From: Leptospira sp. WS92.C1
GTDB lineage: Bacteria > Spirochaetota > Leptospiria > Leptospirales > Leptospiraceae
Direction of reading: 5' to 3'
DNA: 64,000 nt
Assembly (NCBI RefSeq): GCF_040833975.1
Contig: NZ_CP162130.1
Coordinates: forward strand, 3,708,001-3,772,000
A model generated the notes under the pieces. That model saw only the letters and a program-made list of their open reading frames with translations. It had not been told where the DNA came from and searched no databases. Below are positions 21,292-30,058 of the stretch, one piece after another. The stretch's first letter is position 1. Each line of letters starts with the position of its first letter. The position numbers and the translations under genes were made by a program.

Positions 21292-21732
21292 TCAGACGTT
21301 CAGAGAATAATGAAAGTATTCTTCGTCTTTTACAAAGCCATAAGATTCGTAGAGTTTCTGCGCGTTTGTATTGTCCGTTGCCGTCGATAGTTCGAGATAT
21401 TTGGATCCGTCGCTTCTCGCTAATGACACACTTCGATCGATCAATGCTTTTGCTGCTCCCTTTTTTCTATGCTCGGGGCGAACGTAAAGATCATTTAAGA
21501 TCCAAGCCCGTTTCATAGAAACAGAAGTAAACACCGGATACAATTGTGTAAATCCGAGATAAAGCTGATCTTCCAAAACGATAAAAATTTTGGATTCCTT
21601 GTTCCGAATTCTTTCCTCTAAAAATTTTGAGGCTCCGGATAGATCCGATTTTTGTTTGTAGAATTGGCGATACTCGTCAAAAAGCTTTGACATCTCCTGT
21701 AAATCATTAATTTCAACTTCTCTAATATTCAT
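21292..21732 (-). CDS. GNAT family N-acetyltransferase
   Basis: The 146-residue protein has a standard single GNAT domain: an N-terminal helix region, a central beta-strand (ILNDLYVRPEHRKKGAAKALI), which contains the acetyl-CoA-binding Q/RxxGxA-like motif RKKGAA at about residue 93, and the last LYESYGFVKDEEYFHY block. It transfers an acetyl group from acetyl-CoA to an amine; the substrate is unknown. It precedes the CWC zinc protein with a 24-base gap. Confidence 0.92.
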   Translation of the reverse strand: MNIREVEINDLQEMSKLFDEYRQFYKQKSDLSGASKFLEERIRNKESKIFIVLEDQLYLGFTQLYPVFTSVSMKRAWILNDLYVRPEHRKKGAAKALIDRSVSLARSDGSKYLELSTATDNTNAQKLYESYGFVKDEEYFHYSLNV

Positions 21733-21800
21733 TTTTTATTTTTCCCTTCCATATAAAAACCTGTCCCAAAGGCAACTCAACATCTCACTCTCCTGTGCAA

Positions 21801-21874
21801 CGACCTGCAACACTCCCGGGAAACTCAATGTTTTGCTCTTTATGAATCGCAAAACAGGGTCGTGTTGCAGGTCG
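21801..21874. repeat. Large two-level inverted repeat (possible structured RNA or miniature element)
   Basis: CGACCTGCAACAC (21801-21813) is the exact reverse complement of GTGTTGCAGGTCG (21862-21874). Inside lies a second exact pair, TGTTTTGC (21829-21836) with GCAAAACA (21849-21856). The structure sits between the TetR gene and the GNAT gene, where no gene is supported. Confidence 0.75.
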
Positions 21875-21943
21875 CTCGATGATGAAATAAAAACGAAACC
21901 ACGATTAGAGTGTCCCGTTTCATAAAACCGATCGCTTTCAATC

Positions 21944-22594
21944 TTATCGGACAACACCGTGCATGATCGAAACCAAAGTAGAATCCATAATCGTCGTCAA
22001 ACCCCTTTCCTGTAGAATATGAGGAGGGATTTGTTTTCCATTTGTAAGTACCGCAAAACCGTGCACAAGACTCCAAACGGTAAAGGAAAGTCCGGACGGA
22101 TCCCCTTCGCGAAAAATTCCTTTTTTTTGGCCGTCTTCCAAAATTCGATAGAGCCCCATAAACGCTTCCTTACCGATCGTTTCCAATTCCTTCGGCGCAT
22201 CGGATTCGCAAGCGAGCGTTCCGCCAAACATGAGTTCGGTTCTTCTCGGATGTTTTAATGCCAATTGCACATAACGGATCCCGGAAGATCGGAGCCTTTC
22301 CACGGGCTCCTCGCTGCTTTCCCAAGCAAGACGCATCTCATCCGCGAGATCGGAAAAACCTCGAATTGCAAGAGTAAACAGCAAATCTGCTTTTCTCGGA
22401 AAGTGTCTGTATGGGGCCGCGTGACTGACTCCAAGATCCGAAGCGATGTCTCGAAGACTCAAACCTTCGATTCCCTTTTGTTCCAGGATCTCTTCGGATT
22501 TTAAAATGATCGCTTTTTTGAGGTCCCCATGATGATAAGATTCGGAAATTTGTTTTTTAAAAAATTTCTTTTTGGGAATAATATTTTTTTTCAT
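21944..22594 (-). CDS. TetR/AcrR family transcriptional regulator
   Basis: The 216-residue protein has a TetR N-terminal helix-turn-helix at residues about 18-65 (SLRDIASDLGVSHAAPYRHFPRKADLLFTLAIRGF) and a helical ligand-binding C-terminal domain of the WHG type. It is divergently transcribed from a two-gene membrane operon (22700-24089), separated by 105 bases, so that operon and itself are its likely targets. A basic N-terminal tail (MKKNIIPKKKFFKK) precedes the HTH. The inducer is unknown; the WHG group often senses lipids or drugs, which is an inference here. Confidence 0.92.
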   Translation of the reverse strand: MKKNIIPKKKFFKKQISESYHHGDLKKAIILKSEEILEQKGIEGLSLRDIASDLGVSHAAPYRHFPRKADLLFTLAIRGFSDLADEMRLAWESSEEPVERLRSSGIRYVQLALKHPRRTELMFGGTLACESDAPKELETIGKEAFMGLYRILEDGQKKGIFREGDPSGLSFTVWSLVHGFAVLTNGKQIPPHILQERGLTTIMDSTLVSIMHGVVR

Positions 22595-22623
22595 AAAATG
22601 TTGTCGGTGACTACTTTTTTATG

Positions 22624-22651
22624 TTGACAAAGCCAACAATCAATGTATACA
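22624..22651 (+). promoter_or_regulatory. Promoter for the membrane operon, plus upstream TTG/CAA half-sites
   Basis: TTGACA (22624-22629) and TATACA (22646-22651) are spaced by 16 bases. The -35 is inside the imperfect inverted repeat TGTTGACAAAGCCAACA (22623-22639), a candidate site for the divergent TetR protein. Confidence 0.6.
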
Positions 22652-22669
22652 CTGATAACATATATTTTA

Positions 22670-22687
22670 AAAGGGTCAAGACCCTTT
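22670..22687 (+). promoter_or_regulatory. Leader hairpin just before the ribosome binding site
   Basis: AAAGGGTC (22670-22677) pairs with GACCCTTT (22680-22687), directly before the TGAGGA ribosome binding site of the gene starting at 22700. It could affect transcript stability or translation initiation. Confidence 0.45.
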
Positions 22688-22699
22688 CTATGAGGATTT

Positions 22700-23647
22700 A
22701 TGAAAATTCTAAAAACTTTGCTTCGGTTTAGAAAGACCAATTCCGCTCTTTTTTGGAACGGAACGATCAACCTTTTCTGTTTGTTGATTCTTTTTCCGGC
22801 TCTTTTTTTAGATCAGAGGTCCGTAACCGGAGCACTGGTTTGGCTCAAGCCGATCAAGTTTGCAGTTTCAATTTCCATCTATTCGTTCACTTTGATTTGG
22901 ATCCTTCAATTCATTCGAGGCAGGGAAAAAACAATTCGAATTCTTTCCTGGGTCATCACGATTATGTTGGTGATCGAAAACGTAGCCATTTTCTCCCAAG
23001 CATATCGCGGAATTCCAAGTCATTTCAACGTTACAACACCTTTAAACGGAATGATTTTTAGCATTATGGGAGCAAGCATATCTGCATTATGGATTTCTCA
23101 TATGATTCTTGCGACATTTTTAATTTTTCAAAAACCGGAAAATAAAACTTTGCTAGAATCACTCCGCTGGGGAATGGGAATCGCGGGGTTAGGAATGGTA
23201 CTCGGTTTTTTTATGACGGTGCCAAGACCGGAACAAATCGAAGCGATGAAGATCGGAATCCTCGAGACAAACGGAGGGCATACTTTCGGAGCTCAAGACG
23301 GAGGTCCCGGACTTCCGATCCTAGGTTGGAGCACGGTTGCGGGTGACATGAGAATCCCGCACTTTATCGGAATGCACGCGATGCAGTTGATTCCGTCACT
23401 CGCCCTTATCCTCGGCGGCTTTGCCTGGAAAGAATCCGCCGTAGTATCCGCGATCAGAAACTTTTCGATTTTTTTTACCGGATTGATTCTCGTTCTAACG
23501 GCGCAAGCCTTAAACGGAGAAAGTCTGTTCAATCCTTCCTTTATGATACAGATCGGTTTTTTGATCTGTGGAATCGGAATGATCGGCGGCCTCGCCGTCC
23601 CGTTTTTTTCTAAGAAATCTTTAAAAACAGAAATAAAAGGAGTATAA
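22700..23647 (+). CDS. Conserved integral membrane protein
   Basis: The 315-residue protein has about eight hydrophobic segments spanning residues 18-305 and no large soluble domain. One of the loops, between segments 5 and 6, carries GGHTFGAQDGGPGLPILGWSTV and is followed by RIPHFIGMHAMQLIP, a conserved-looking histidine-rich segment that could bind heme or metal. I do not recognise the family with certainty. It is followed one base later by an ABA4-like gene, and both are divergent from a TetR gene, so the pair is probably a small inducible membrane operon. Confidence 0.8.
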   Translation: MKILKTLLRFRKTNSALFWNGTINLFCLLILFPALFLDQRSVTGALVWLKPIKFAVSISIYSFTLIWILQFIRGREKTIRILSWVITIMLVIENVAIFSQAYRGIPSHFNVTTPLNGMIFSIMGASISALWISHMILATFLIFQKPENKTLLESLRWGMGIAGLGMVLGFFMTVPRPEQIEAMKIGILETNGGHTFGAQDGGPGLPILGWSTVAGDMRIPHFIGMHAMQLIPSLALILGGFAWKESAVVSAIRNFSIFFTGLILVLTAQALNGESLFNPSFMIQIGFLICGIGMIGGLAVPFFSKKSLKTEIKGV

Positions 23648-23648
23648 T

Positions 23649-24089
23649 GTGGAACTTTCCCTGATTTTCAAAATAGTAAACAATTTAGCCTTAGCGGGCT
23701 GGATTCTTCTCATCGCGTTTCCCAAATGGAAATACACAAGACTGATCACCACCGGAGTTTTAGGAACTCTTCTTTTCGGAGGATTGTATTCTATTTTATT
23801 TATATTTAGTTTTGGAAAAACACAGGGCAATTTCAATTCCCTGGAAGGAGTGACTCTTTTATTTCAGAATCCAACGGTTTTGGTGGCGGGTTGGATCCAC
23901 TATCTCTCGTTCGATTTGTTTATCGGAACCTGGGAAAGCGCAAACTCTGAAAAGTTAGGAATCTCTCGCTGGTTTGTAATTCCTTGTCAGATCGCGACTT
24001 TTTTATTCGGACCGATGGGATTGTTGAGCTACTTGTTTTTACGTGTGATTTTAAGAAAGCCGATTTTATTAGAAGAGCCTTTTGCTTAA
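23649..24089 (+). CDS. ABA4-like (DUF4281) membrane protein
   Basis: The 146-residue product has four membrane segments and the family's conserved core VAGWIHYLSFDLFIGTWES near residue 79, with a C-terminal FGPMGLLSYLFLRV. In plants ABA4 is needed for neoxanthin synthesis; bacterial members are of unknown function. The start is GTG 23649, one base after the stop of the previous gene, with AAGGAGT eight bases upstream; the overlapping ATG is out of frame. Second gene of the operon divergent from the TetR gene at 21944-22594. Confidence 0.85.
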   Translation: MELSLIFKIVNNLALAGWILLIAFPKWKYTRLITTGVLGTLLFGGLYSILFIFSFGKTQGNFNSLEGVTLLFQNPTVLVAGWIHYLSFDLFIGTWESANSEKLGISRWFVIPCQIATFLFGPMGLLSYLFLRVILRKPILLEEPFA

Positions 24090-24264
24090 GAAAAGTTTTC
24101 CCGCTTCCAAAACAATCGAATCAAGCCCAAAAATTCGACAAAGAAAATCGTAAAATTTAGAATATTCTAAAAATCGAATTCTCAAATTTGTCCAAAGGGA
24201 TAAATTTTAGAATTTTTTTAAGACATTTCTTTTTTGAACTGGATTTTACCGTGATATTTGAGAT

Positions 24265-24283
24265 GCCGGACTTCAAGTCCGGC
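24265..24283. repeat. Perfect palindrome in the spacer of convergent genes
   Basis: GCCGGACTT (24265-24273) and AAGTCCGGC (24275-24283) form a nine-base inverted repeat with a single central base. It lies between two convergent genes but has no strong T run, so a terminator role is not certain. Confidence 0.5.
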
Positions 24284-24296
24284 TAAAACTAAAAAT

Positions 24297-24776
24297 TTAC
24301 TTTACTCCGATAAAGATATCGATTTGAGCGGATTCCGGATTGGAGGATCTTTCGTCATAGAGTTCATAATCCGCTTGAAACGCTCGTTTGGCTTTCAATT
24401 CCGGCTCATTCCAAATTTTTTGCCAAGCCGCGATTACAATCGAAGTGATAGGTCCATGTTCGGTAGTAATCTTGGAATAACTTCCTTTTGGGATCGTTTT
24501 TAAAATCATTCCGGAAGGAATCGTTTTCGAATCTTCCACTTCTACTCCGATTAAAATTCGATACGTTCCGGTTTCATCGGATTCGTAATCCGTATAAACC
24601 GCAATGATGTTCACCGGTTGTTTTTTGTTCGGAATTTTTTCCATAATTCCTTCTGAGAAAAATCTTTGCCAAAGTCCTCCGATCTTTCCCTGACCGGACA
24701 TCTCATCCTGATTTTTTGTAATTTCGGAAATTCCCACAATTGACATTTCATTTTTCGAGACGATTTCTTGACTCAT
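24297..24776 (-). CDS. GyrI-like/AraC effector-binding domain protein
   Basis: The 159-residue protein is a stand-alone GyrI-like small-molecule-binding domain: IGGLWQRFFSEGIMEKIP near residue 33, AVYTDYESDETGTYRILIGVEVEDSK near residue 60, a long strand/helix hairpin, and the ending YELYDERSSNPESAQIDIFIGVK, in which the conserved D/E and IDIYI-like strand is typical. Proteins of this type bind multidrug-like ligands; with no HTH attached, a sensing or detoxifying role is possible. It is not in an obvious operon. Confidence 0.87.
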   Translation of the reverse strand: MSQEIVSKNEMSIVGISEITKNQDEMSGQGKIGGLWQRFFSEGIMEKIPNKKQPVNIIAVYTDYESDETGTYRILIGVEVEDSKTIPSGMILKTIPKGSYSKITTEHGPITSIVIAAWQKIWNEPELKAKRAFQADYELYDERSSNPESAQIDIFIGVK

Positions 24777-24966
24777 CTGTTTACCCTAATTCTTTTGTTG
24801 AAATATTTCTTTTTCGCTATTCCGCAAGGAGAACGCAGCAAAAGAGTATGATACAATCTGTAAGACATATTTTTAATTCTACACTGAGAGTATAGAAAAT
24901 TCATTTTGTTCGATCTCGATTTTTTATTTTTTAACTGATCAAAATTAAAATATTAGAATCCGATTC

Positions 24967-26226
24967 TCAACGTTTTTTTAAAACTTCTTTGAGAATTTTT
25001 TTGGTTTGCGGATGTGTGATCACTTGATAGTGAGACGTTTCCAGGAGACAATGGACTCGGGTTTCCGGATTCGACTTTTTACGATAGACCCTGTCGCTTA
25101 ACAAAGTAAGACTCGGTTTTTCCACGATTCCGTCTCCGATCCAAGAGGACCATTTCGATTCTTCCTTGGTCACAAGACTATAGATCTGAGTCGCATCGAT
25201 ATCGTCCAATTCTCCGAAGTAAGAATCTTTAACATATCTCTGAATCTGATTGTTTTGAACCCAATCCTCTTCTCGAATGATCCCGTGAGAAAGATCCTTG
25301 ATCGCGTCGCTTCTTTGATTTCCTATAAACCCGATCATGCTCACGGGCAAAATCGGCAAGGATTCCGCACCGAGACCAAGCCAAAATCCGATCTTTTCGA
25401 TATAAGATCCTCCATCCGGAGAATTGATGATCAGTGCATGACGAATTTTTTTGGAGAAATCGGAACTTTTCTGTTTCGCCTGATGGAGTGCGCTTCTTAA
25501 AATCAAACCGCCTTGACTATAAGAGATGACGTCTAATGTGATATCTTTGACCTCCGGGGAATTTAAAAGATTCTCCACAAGACCTAACATAGACTTTGCG
25601 TTTATGGAAAGATGAACACCGGGATTAAAACGGATATAAATCGGATAATATCCGGATTCTTTCATTGTTTCCGATAACGGAACTTCTCCTTTTGCATTCC
25701 ACAGTCCTTCGTCGCAAAAAAGCCCGGGCACGCATAATATCAAGCGAGGAAGTTTAGATTCTCTCCAATCTTTCAAGATCTCTTGAAAACTCACGTCCTT
25801 GCCATTCAATCGAAACGAAGCTTGGATATGAGAAGTAGTTACAAGATCGGCAAAGGATTCGCCAACGATACTCGAGACGGGAATGTTTTCAAAAAGAGTT
25901 TTTTTGACCACCACATCGGCCATCTCTAAGGCGTCTAACGCTTGATGCATTGCGTTTGCCGTGGAAGTGAGAGCCTGGGTAAGGCCTTGTTCCGTTTTTG
26001 TACCTGCGTTTCGTAAGGACTCACCCGATTTGGAAAGGAATTCGGAAAGACTCGTGTTCTGAATCAAAGGAACATCTGAAAGTTGAGAAAGTTGTTTCGA
26101 AGACCAGTCAAAAGACTCCGTTAAAATCGAACGAACACTTTCAAGCGTTCCAACCGATGTGTCTTTTGCGATTCGAACCAAAAGTTTACTTAAGTCCATA
26201 CCCGGCTGTGTGGGTTTGTAAGGCAT
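24967..26226 (-). CDS. Alpha/beta hydrolase, lipase/esterase-like
   Basis: The 419-residue product starts with about 160 residues of helical sequence that is not a hydrolase domain. The second part has ILCVPGLFCDEGLWN (oxyanion-hole region), ISYSQGGLILRSA (nucleophile elbow S-x-S-x-G-G) near residue 240, a later aspartate region, and a final HYQVITHP histidine. So it resembles a triacylglycerol lipase/PGAP1-like protein that acts on membrane or storage lipids. I start at ATG 26226, not 26244, because AAAGGAG lies eight bases before it. No signal peptide is present. Substrate unknown. Confidence 0.8.
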   Translation of the reverse strand: MPYKPTQPGMDLSKLLVRIAKDTSVGTLESVRSILTESFDWSSKQLSQLSDVPLIQNTSLSEFLSKSGESLRNAGTKTEQGLTQALTSTANAMHQALDALEMADVVVKKTLFENIPVSSIVGESFADLVTTSHIQASFRLNGKDVSFQEILKDWRESKLPRLILCVPGLFCDEGLWNAKGEVPLSETMKESGYYPIYIRFNPGVHLSINAKSMLGLVENLLNSPEVKDITLDVISYSQGGLILRSALHQAKQKSSDFSKKIRHALIINSPDGGSYIEKIGFWLGLGAESLPILPVSMIGFIGNQRSDAIKDLSHGIIREEDWVQNNQIQRYVKDSYFGELDDIDATQIYSLVTKEESKWSSWIGDGIVEKPSLTLLSDRVYRKKSNPETRVHCLLETSHYQVITHPQTKKILKEVLKKR

Positions 26227-26361
26227 CTTCGCTTCTCCTTTCATTGCCCGCGCAGTATAACCCGCAAAACTAGATCGGTCAATGGATAAAATTCGATTTC
26301 AAACTTAGAATTTAAAATGAAGTCGCTTGATCCCTTATCGGATTCGGTTTCTTTGGTAGTC

Positions 26362-28104
26362 ATGAGGCTCTTACTCATTCAACCTCCCGTTGAAGACTTT
26401 TACGATACCGATATTCGCTTACAACCGATCGGTCTTTGTTATCTCAAAGGAGCCGTTCAAAAGTATCTGCCGGAAGTGGAAGTGATCATCCGAGATTTTC
26501 ACAAAGGTATTGGGAATAAACTCGCAGGCAGAAGAACACTTCCTGTTCCTCATGAACTCAAATATCTAAAAGAATATTATCCTGTTCCCGATAAAAGTCC
26601 GTTTTCGACTTTCTTTGAATATTTTCATTTCGGAGCTTCTTACGAAGACATTGCAAAAGAAGTCCAATCCCTCAATCCGGATCTGATCGGAATTTCTTCT
26701 TTATTTTCACCTTACTACAGAGAGGCGCTCAAAACGGCGGACGCAATCAAAGAAGTTTTAGACGTTCCGATTTTGATGGGAGGTTCGCACGTTTCCGCTT
26801 GTCCCGAACTCATGCTCTCTCATAAAAACGTGGACTTTATCATTCGAGGCGAAGGTGAAAAACCTATCTATGAATTCTTGAGAGAATTTCAAAATGAAAA
26901 AAAATATTCCTCCGTTGCTTCTCTCGGATGGAAGGAAAATGGAAAACTGCATCTCAATCCGATCGGTGAAAATTTTTCGCTCAAGGAACTTCCTCCTCCG
27001 GATCTATCTTCTCTTTCCAAAGAACACTATCTGTTCGAAGGAAAACCGATGCGGTTTATTATCACTTCCAGAAGTTGTCCTCATCGTTGTAGTTTTTGTT
27101 CGGTCCATACCACATTTGGGACCAAATACAGAAGAAACACAGTCGAGGGTGTGTTAAATGAAATCAAAGAATCGTATCAACTCGGTTATAGAGTGTTCGA
27201 TTTTGAAGATGATAACCTAACGTTCTTTCGCCCGGAAATGAAACAACTCTGTGAGGAACTCATCCGATCTTTTCCTAAAAAAGACGTTCAGTTTGTCGCT
27301 ATGAACGGCATTTCTTACATCAGCTTGGATTCGGAACTTCTCGTTTTGATGAAAGAGGCCGGATTTACAAATCTAAATCTTGCGTTGGTGAGTTCGGATA
27401 AATTGGTTCGTGAGACCACAAAAAGACCTCATACCGTCGAAAAGTATCTTCAAATCGTTCAAGAAGGGTTTGCTCTCGGATTTCAAATCACTTCGTATCA
27501 GATTCTCGGACTTCCGATGGAAACTTTAGATTCGATGATACAAACGCTTCAGTTTAACGCGACTCAGCCGGTTCTCATGGGCGCTTCTTTGTTTTATCTG
27601 ACTCCGAATTCGCCGATCGCGTCGGGATTTTCGGAAAGAAACGAAGCCGATATTTTTCTTGCAAGACTTACATCCATGGCGATCTCTTCCGAACATTTTG
27701 AGAGAGAGGACATCTATTCTCTATTTATCATAACGCGGATTTTAAACTTTTTTAAAAGCGCTCCCGTATCAAAAGGGGAAACACTTTCTCTTTCGGAAAC
27801 GTTGACGTTATTAGAAACAGCCGGAGTCCGTTCTCAAATAGGGATTCGACTTTTTCAAAAACTTTTAGAGGAGAAAATTTTATACGCTTCTACGAGTAAA
27901 AATCTGATTTCCTTGGATCGATTCCGTTATTCCGTTTTTGAAAGGGTGTTTTCGGAACTGAAAACGATCACAACTCTTTCAGGCGGAAGCATAAATCTAG
28001 ACGGATTATTCTCTGAAAAAAATCGTATTTCGATCTTATCCTCTATTTCTAAACATTCTTCAAAAAACTCGAATCAATTTTGTAAATTCCTAACAGATTG
28101 TTAA
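26362..28104 (+). CDS. B12-binding radical SAM protein
   Basis: From ATG 26362 the product is 580 residues. Residues 1-150 form a cobalamin-binding-like Rossmann domain (MRLLLIQPPVEDFYDTD, LIGISSLFSPYYREALKTADAI, PILMGGSHVSACPEL). Then the radical SAM core contains SRSCPHRCSFCSVH (CxxxCxxC, near residue 238) and TTFGTKYRRNT. The enzyme generates a 5'-deoxyadenosyl radical; proteins with both domains usually methylate or rearrange an unactivated carbon. An in-frame ATG at 26317 would add 15 residues that are not domain-like and has no ribosome binding site. No neighbouring biosynthetic gene identifies the substrate. Confidence 0.87.
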   Translation: MRLLLIQPPVEDFYDTDIRLQPIGLCYLKGAVQKYLPEVEVIIRDFHKGIGNKLAGRRTLPVPHELKYLKEYYPVPDKSPFSTFFEYFHFGASYEDIAKEVQSLNPDLIGISSLFSPYYREALKTADAIKEVLDVPILMGGSHVSACPELMLSHKNVDFIIRGEGEKPIYEFLREFQNEKKYSSVASLGWKENGKLHLNPIGENFSLKELPPPDLSSLSKEHYLFEGKPMRFIITSRSCPHRCSFCSVHTTFGTKYRRNTVEGVLNEIKESYQLGYRVFDFEDDNLTFFRPEMKQLCEELIRSFPKKDVQFVAMNGISYISLDSELLVLMKEAGFTNLNLALVSSDKLVRETTKRPHTVEKYLQIVQEGFALGFQITSYQILGLPMETLDSMIQTLQFNATQPVLMGASLFYLTPNSPIASGFSERNEADIFLARLTSMAISSEHFEREDIYSLFIITRILNFFKSAPVSKGETLSLSETLTLLETAGVRSQIGIRLFQKLLEEKILYASTSKNLISLDRFRYSVFERVFSELKTITTLSGGSINLDGLFSEKNRISILSSISKHSSKNSNQFCKFLTDC

Positions 28105-28397
28105 AACCGACACGAACCTCGTTCAAACGGATTTTTGTTAAACGAACCGTCAAGACCCGTTTTGGATCGTAAACGAAATCTAGTTAAGAAGCGAACATCC
28201 TTTCATCTGGCCTTTACAAAAGAGATCGGAATTTCAGCATTCGAATCCGGAGAACAAAACGATAAAATTGCTTTTTAATTTTAGAATTTAGAGTAGAATT
28301 TTCTAAAACACGGACACGGTTTATAGATTTGAAACGACAGTTTGTGAAAACCGCGTCAGCCTAAACTCGAAGTGTAAAACTCGAACAAGAGTGGATT

Positions 28398-29501
28398 ATG
28401 AAATCGAAACCTCAAAAAAAGCGGGATCTGATTTTTTCAGAAAAGAAAAAAACCAGTAAAATCATACAATGGATTCGTTTTTGGGACGGTAAGATTCGCG
28501 GAAAATTTCCTTTTCTATCCAATCATCAGGATCAAATTGGATTGAGCATTACGATCGGATCCGCGACAGGCATGATTTTATGTGCGGGTTTGTATCTAAC
28601 GGGTTTGATTCCTTTCTGGTTTTGCATCGTTATCAACGCGATCTTTGCCTCGTTTTTACACGAGATCGAACACGATCTAATTCATAATCTTTACTACAAA
28701 GGAAATTCTAAGATTCAGAATTTTATGTTTTGGATCGTTTGGCTTTTCAGAACCAACACCGTCAATCCTTGGTTTCGAAAAGAAATTCATCTGCTTCATC
28801 ATAAACTTTCCGGAAACAAACAGGATGTTGAAGAGAGAATGATCGGAAACGGAATGCCATTCGGATTGAAAAGACTGTTCACCATGATCGACGGAAATTT
28901 CGCTCTGGTTTTTCAGGGAAGAAAAGTGGCAAAGGACGCATATTCTTATCTCAGAAAGATAAAGGCCCCGAGAATTATCGGCCCTTTCAGAGAGATTTTT
29001 TTTCTGCTTTGGTATTCGTTTATCATTTTAAATACATTCCATTTTTTGAATTTATTTATGGGAAATCCATTTGCAAAATCGGGATTTCTTGAAACGTTTC
29101 GATTTGTTCTCAATTCGACCGCGGTGGTTTTTCTCATTCCAAACTGGGTTCGTCAAACCTCGATTCAGATCGTTTCGTCGAACATGCATTATTACGGGAA
29201 TATACCAAACGTTTACAACCAGACCCAGGTTTTAAATTCCTGGCTTGTATTTCCGTTTCATTTGTTTTGTTTCAACTTCGGCGCGACGCATGGAATCCAT
29301 CACTTTGTGGTCAATCAACCTTTTTACCTAAGACAAACGACGGCCTTTTATGTTTTGCCTGCCATGAAAAAATACGGAATTCGATTTAACGATTTTAAAA
29401 GTATGTTCAAGGGAAATTCCAAAGATATATCCGAAAACGAATTCGAATTCGAATTCGAGATCGACAAAATTGTTGATCTTCGAGCCAAAACATTACAATA
29501 A
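28398..29501 (+). CDS. Membrane fatty acid desaturase/hydroxylase-like protein
   Basis: The 367-residue protein has membrane segments around residues 50-100 and 205-260. The three histidine boxes of the family are visible: HEIEHD near residue 93, HLLHH near residue 133, and HGIHH near residue 297; these eight or so histidines bind a di-iron centre. The enzyme introduces double bonds or hydroxyls into fatty acyl chains with O2, probably in membrane-lipid adjustment. The C-terminus is acidic and low-complexity (ENEFEFEFEIDK). ATG 28398 has a weak AGTGG upstream. The reading frame is isolated. Confidence 0.87.
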   Translation: MKSKPQKKRDLIFSEKKKTSKIIQWIRFWDGKIRGKFPFLSNHQDQIGLSITIGSATGMILCAGLYLTGLIPFWFCIVINAIFASFLHEIEHDLIHNLYYKGNSKIQNFMFWIVWLFRTNTVNPWFRKEIHLLHHKLSGNKQDVEERMIGNGMPFGLKRLFTMIDGNFALVFQGRKVAKDAYSYLRKIKAPRIIGPFREIFFLLWYSFIILNTFHFLNLFMGNPFAKSGFLETFRFVLNSTAVVFLIPNWVRQTSIQIVSSNMHYYGNIPNVYNQTQVLNSWLVFPFHLFCFNFGATHGIHHFVVNQPFYLRQTTAFYVLPAMKKYGIRFNDFKSMFKGNSKDISENEFEFEFEIDKIVDLRAKTLQ

Positions 29502-29607
29502 AGAATTCGATGCAAATAACAAATAACGTAAACTCTTTCAAAGAAATTTTTCAAAGACCATTAGACAAGCCGAATCCTCCTTTTGACTATTAGACCAAAT
29601 ATTCTCC

Positions 29608-29951
29608 ATGAATTTTGTCACGTTCGACGATAGTTTCGGGAAATTGCGAAAGCGATTTCTTTTAAAATCGAATCTCAGTGGGGAATCGGAAAAAATGAAA
29701 CGCATTTTTACAAGCTCATTCCGGATACAAATTCAGATATTGAACAAACCGAACGGAACTCGGATCTTATCGTCCTTACTACAAAAATTTCCTCAAGCTT
29801 CCGTGATCAGCAACATCGGTGTATAGCCAGCGTTACCCGAATTTTCAAAATTTATAGCTCAGAATTTTTCATTTACCGTATATCCTTCCTTATTTCAGCG
29901 CTTATTTACCTCAGTTTCGACGTATCAACGTCGCTTAACAATCAACATTAA
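29608..29951 (+). pseudogene. Possible degraded gene
   Basis: A short open frame begins at 29608 (MNFVTFDDSFG) and shortly afterwards a different frame runs without stop to TAA 29949-29951, reading IAKAISFKIESQWGIGKNETHF and then LIPDTNSDIEQTERNSDLIVLTT. The protein-like composition across a frame change suggests a frameshifted remnant. I do not recognise a family, and chance cannot be excluded. Confidence 0.25.
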
Positions 29952-30058
29952 TTACGATTCGAAACGATGGGTAAAAGAGGAATTTGAAAAAATAAAACTA
30001 AAATTCGAAAAACGTTAAGTGACATCGCATCGTAAATTAAATTTCATATTAGAATTTT

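Noticed and set aside
21736..21957. Minus-strand open frame between tetR and GNAT genes
   Set aside because: It is built on the large inverted repeat and has no ribosome binding site.
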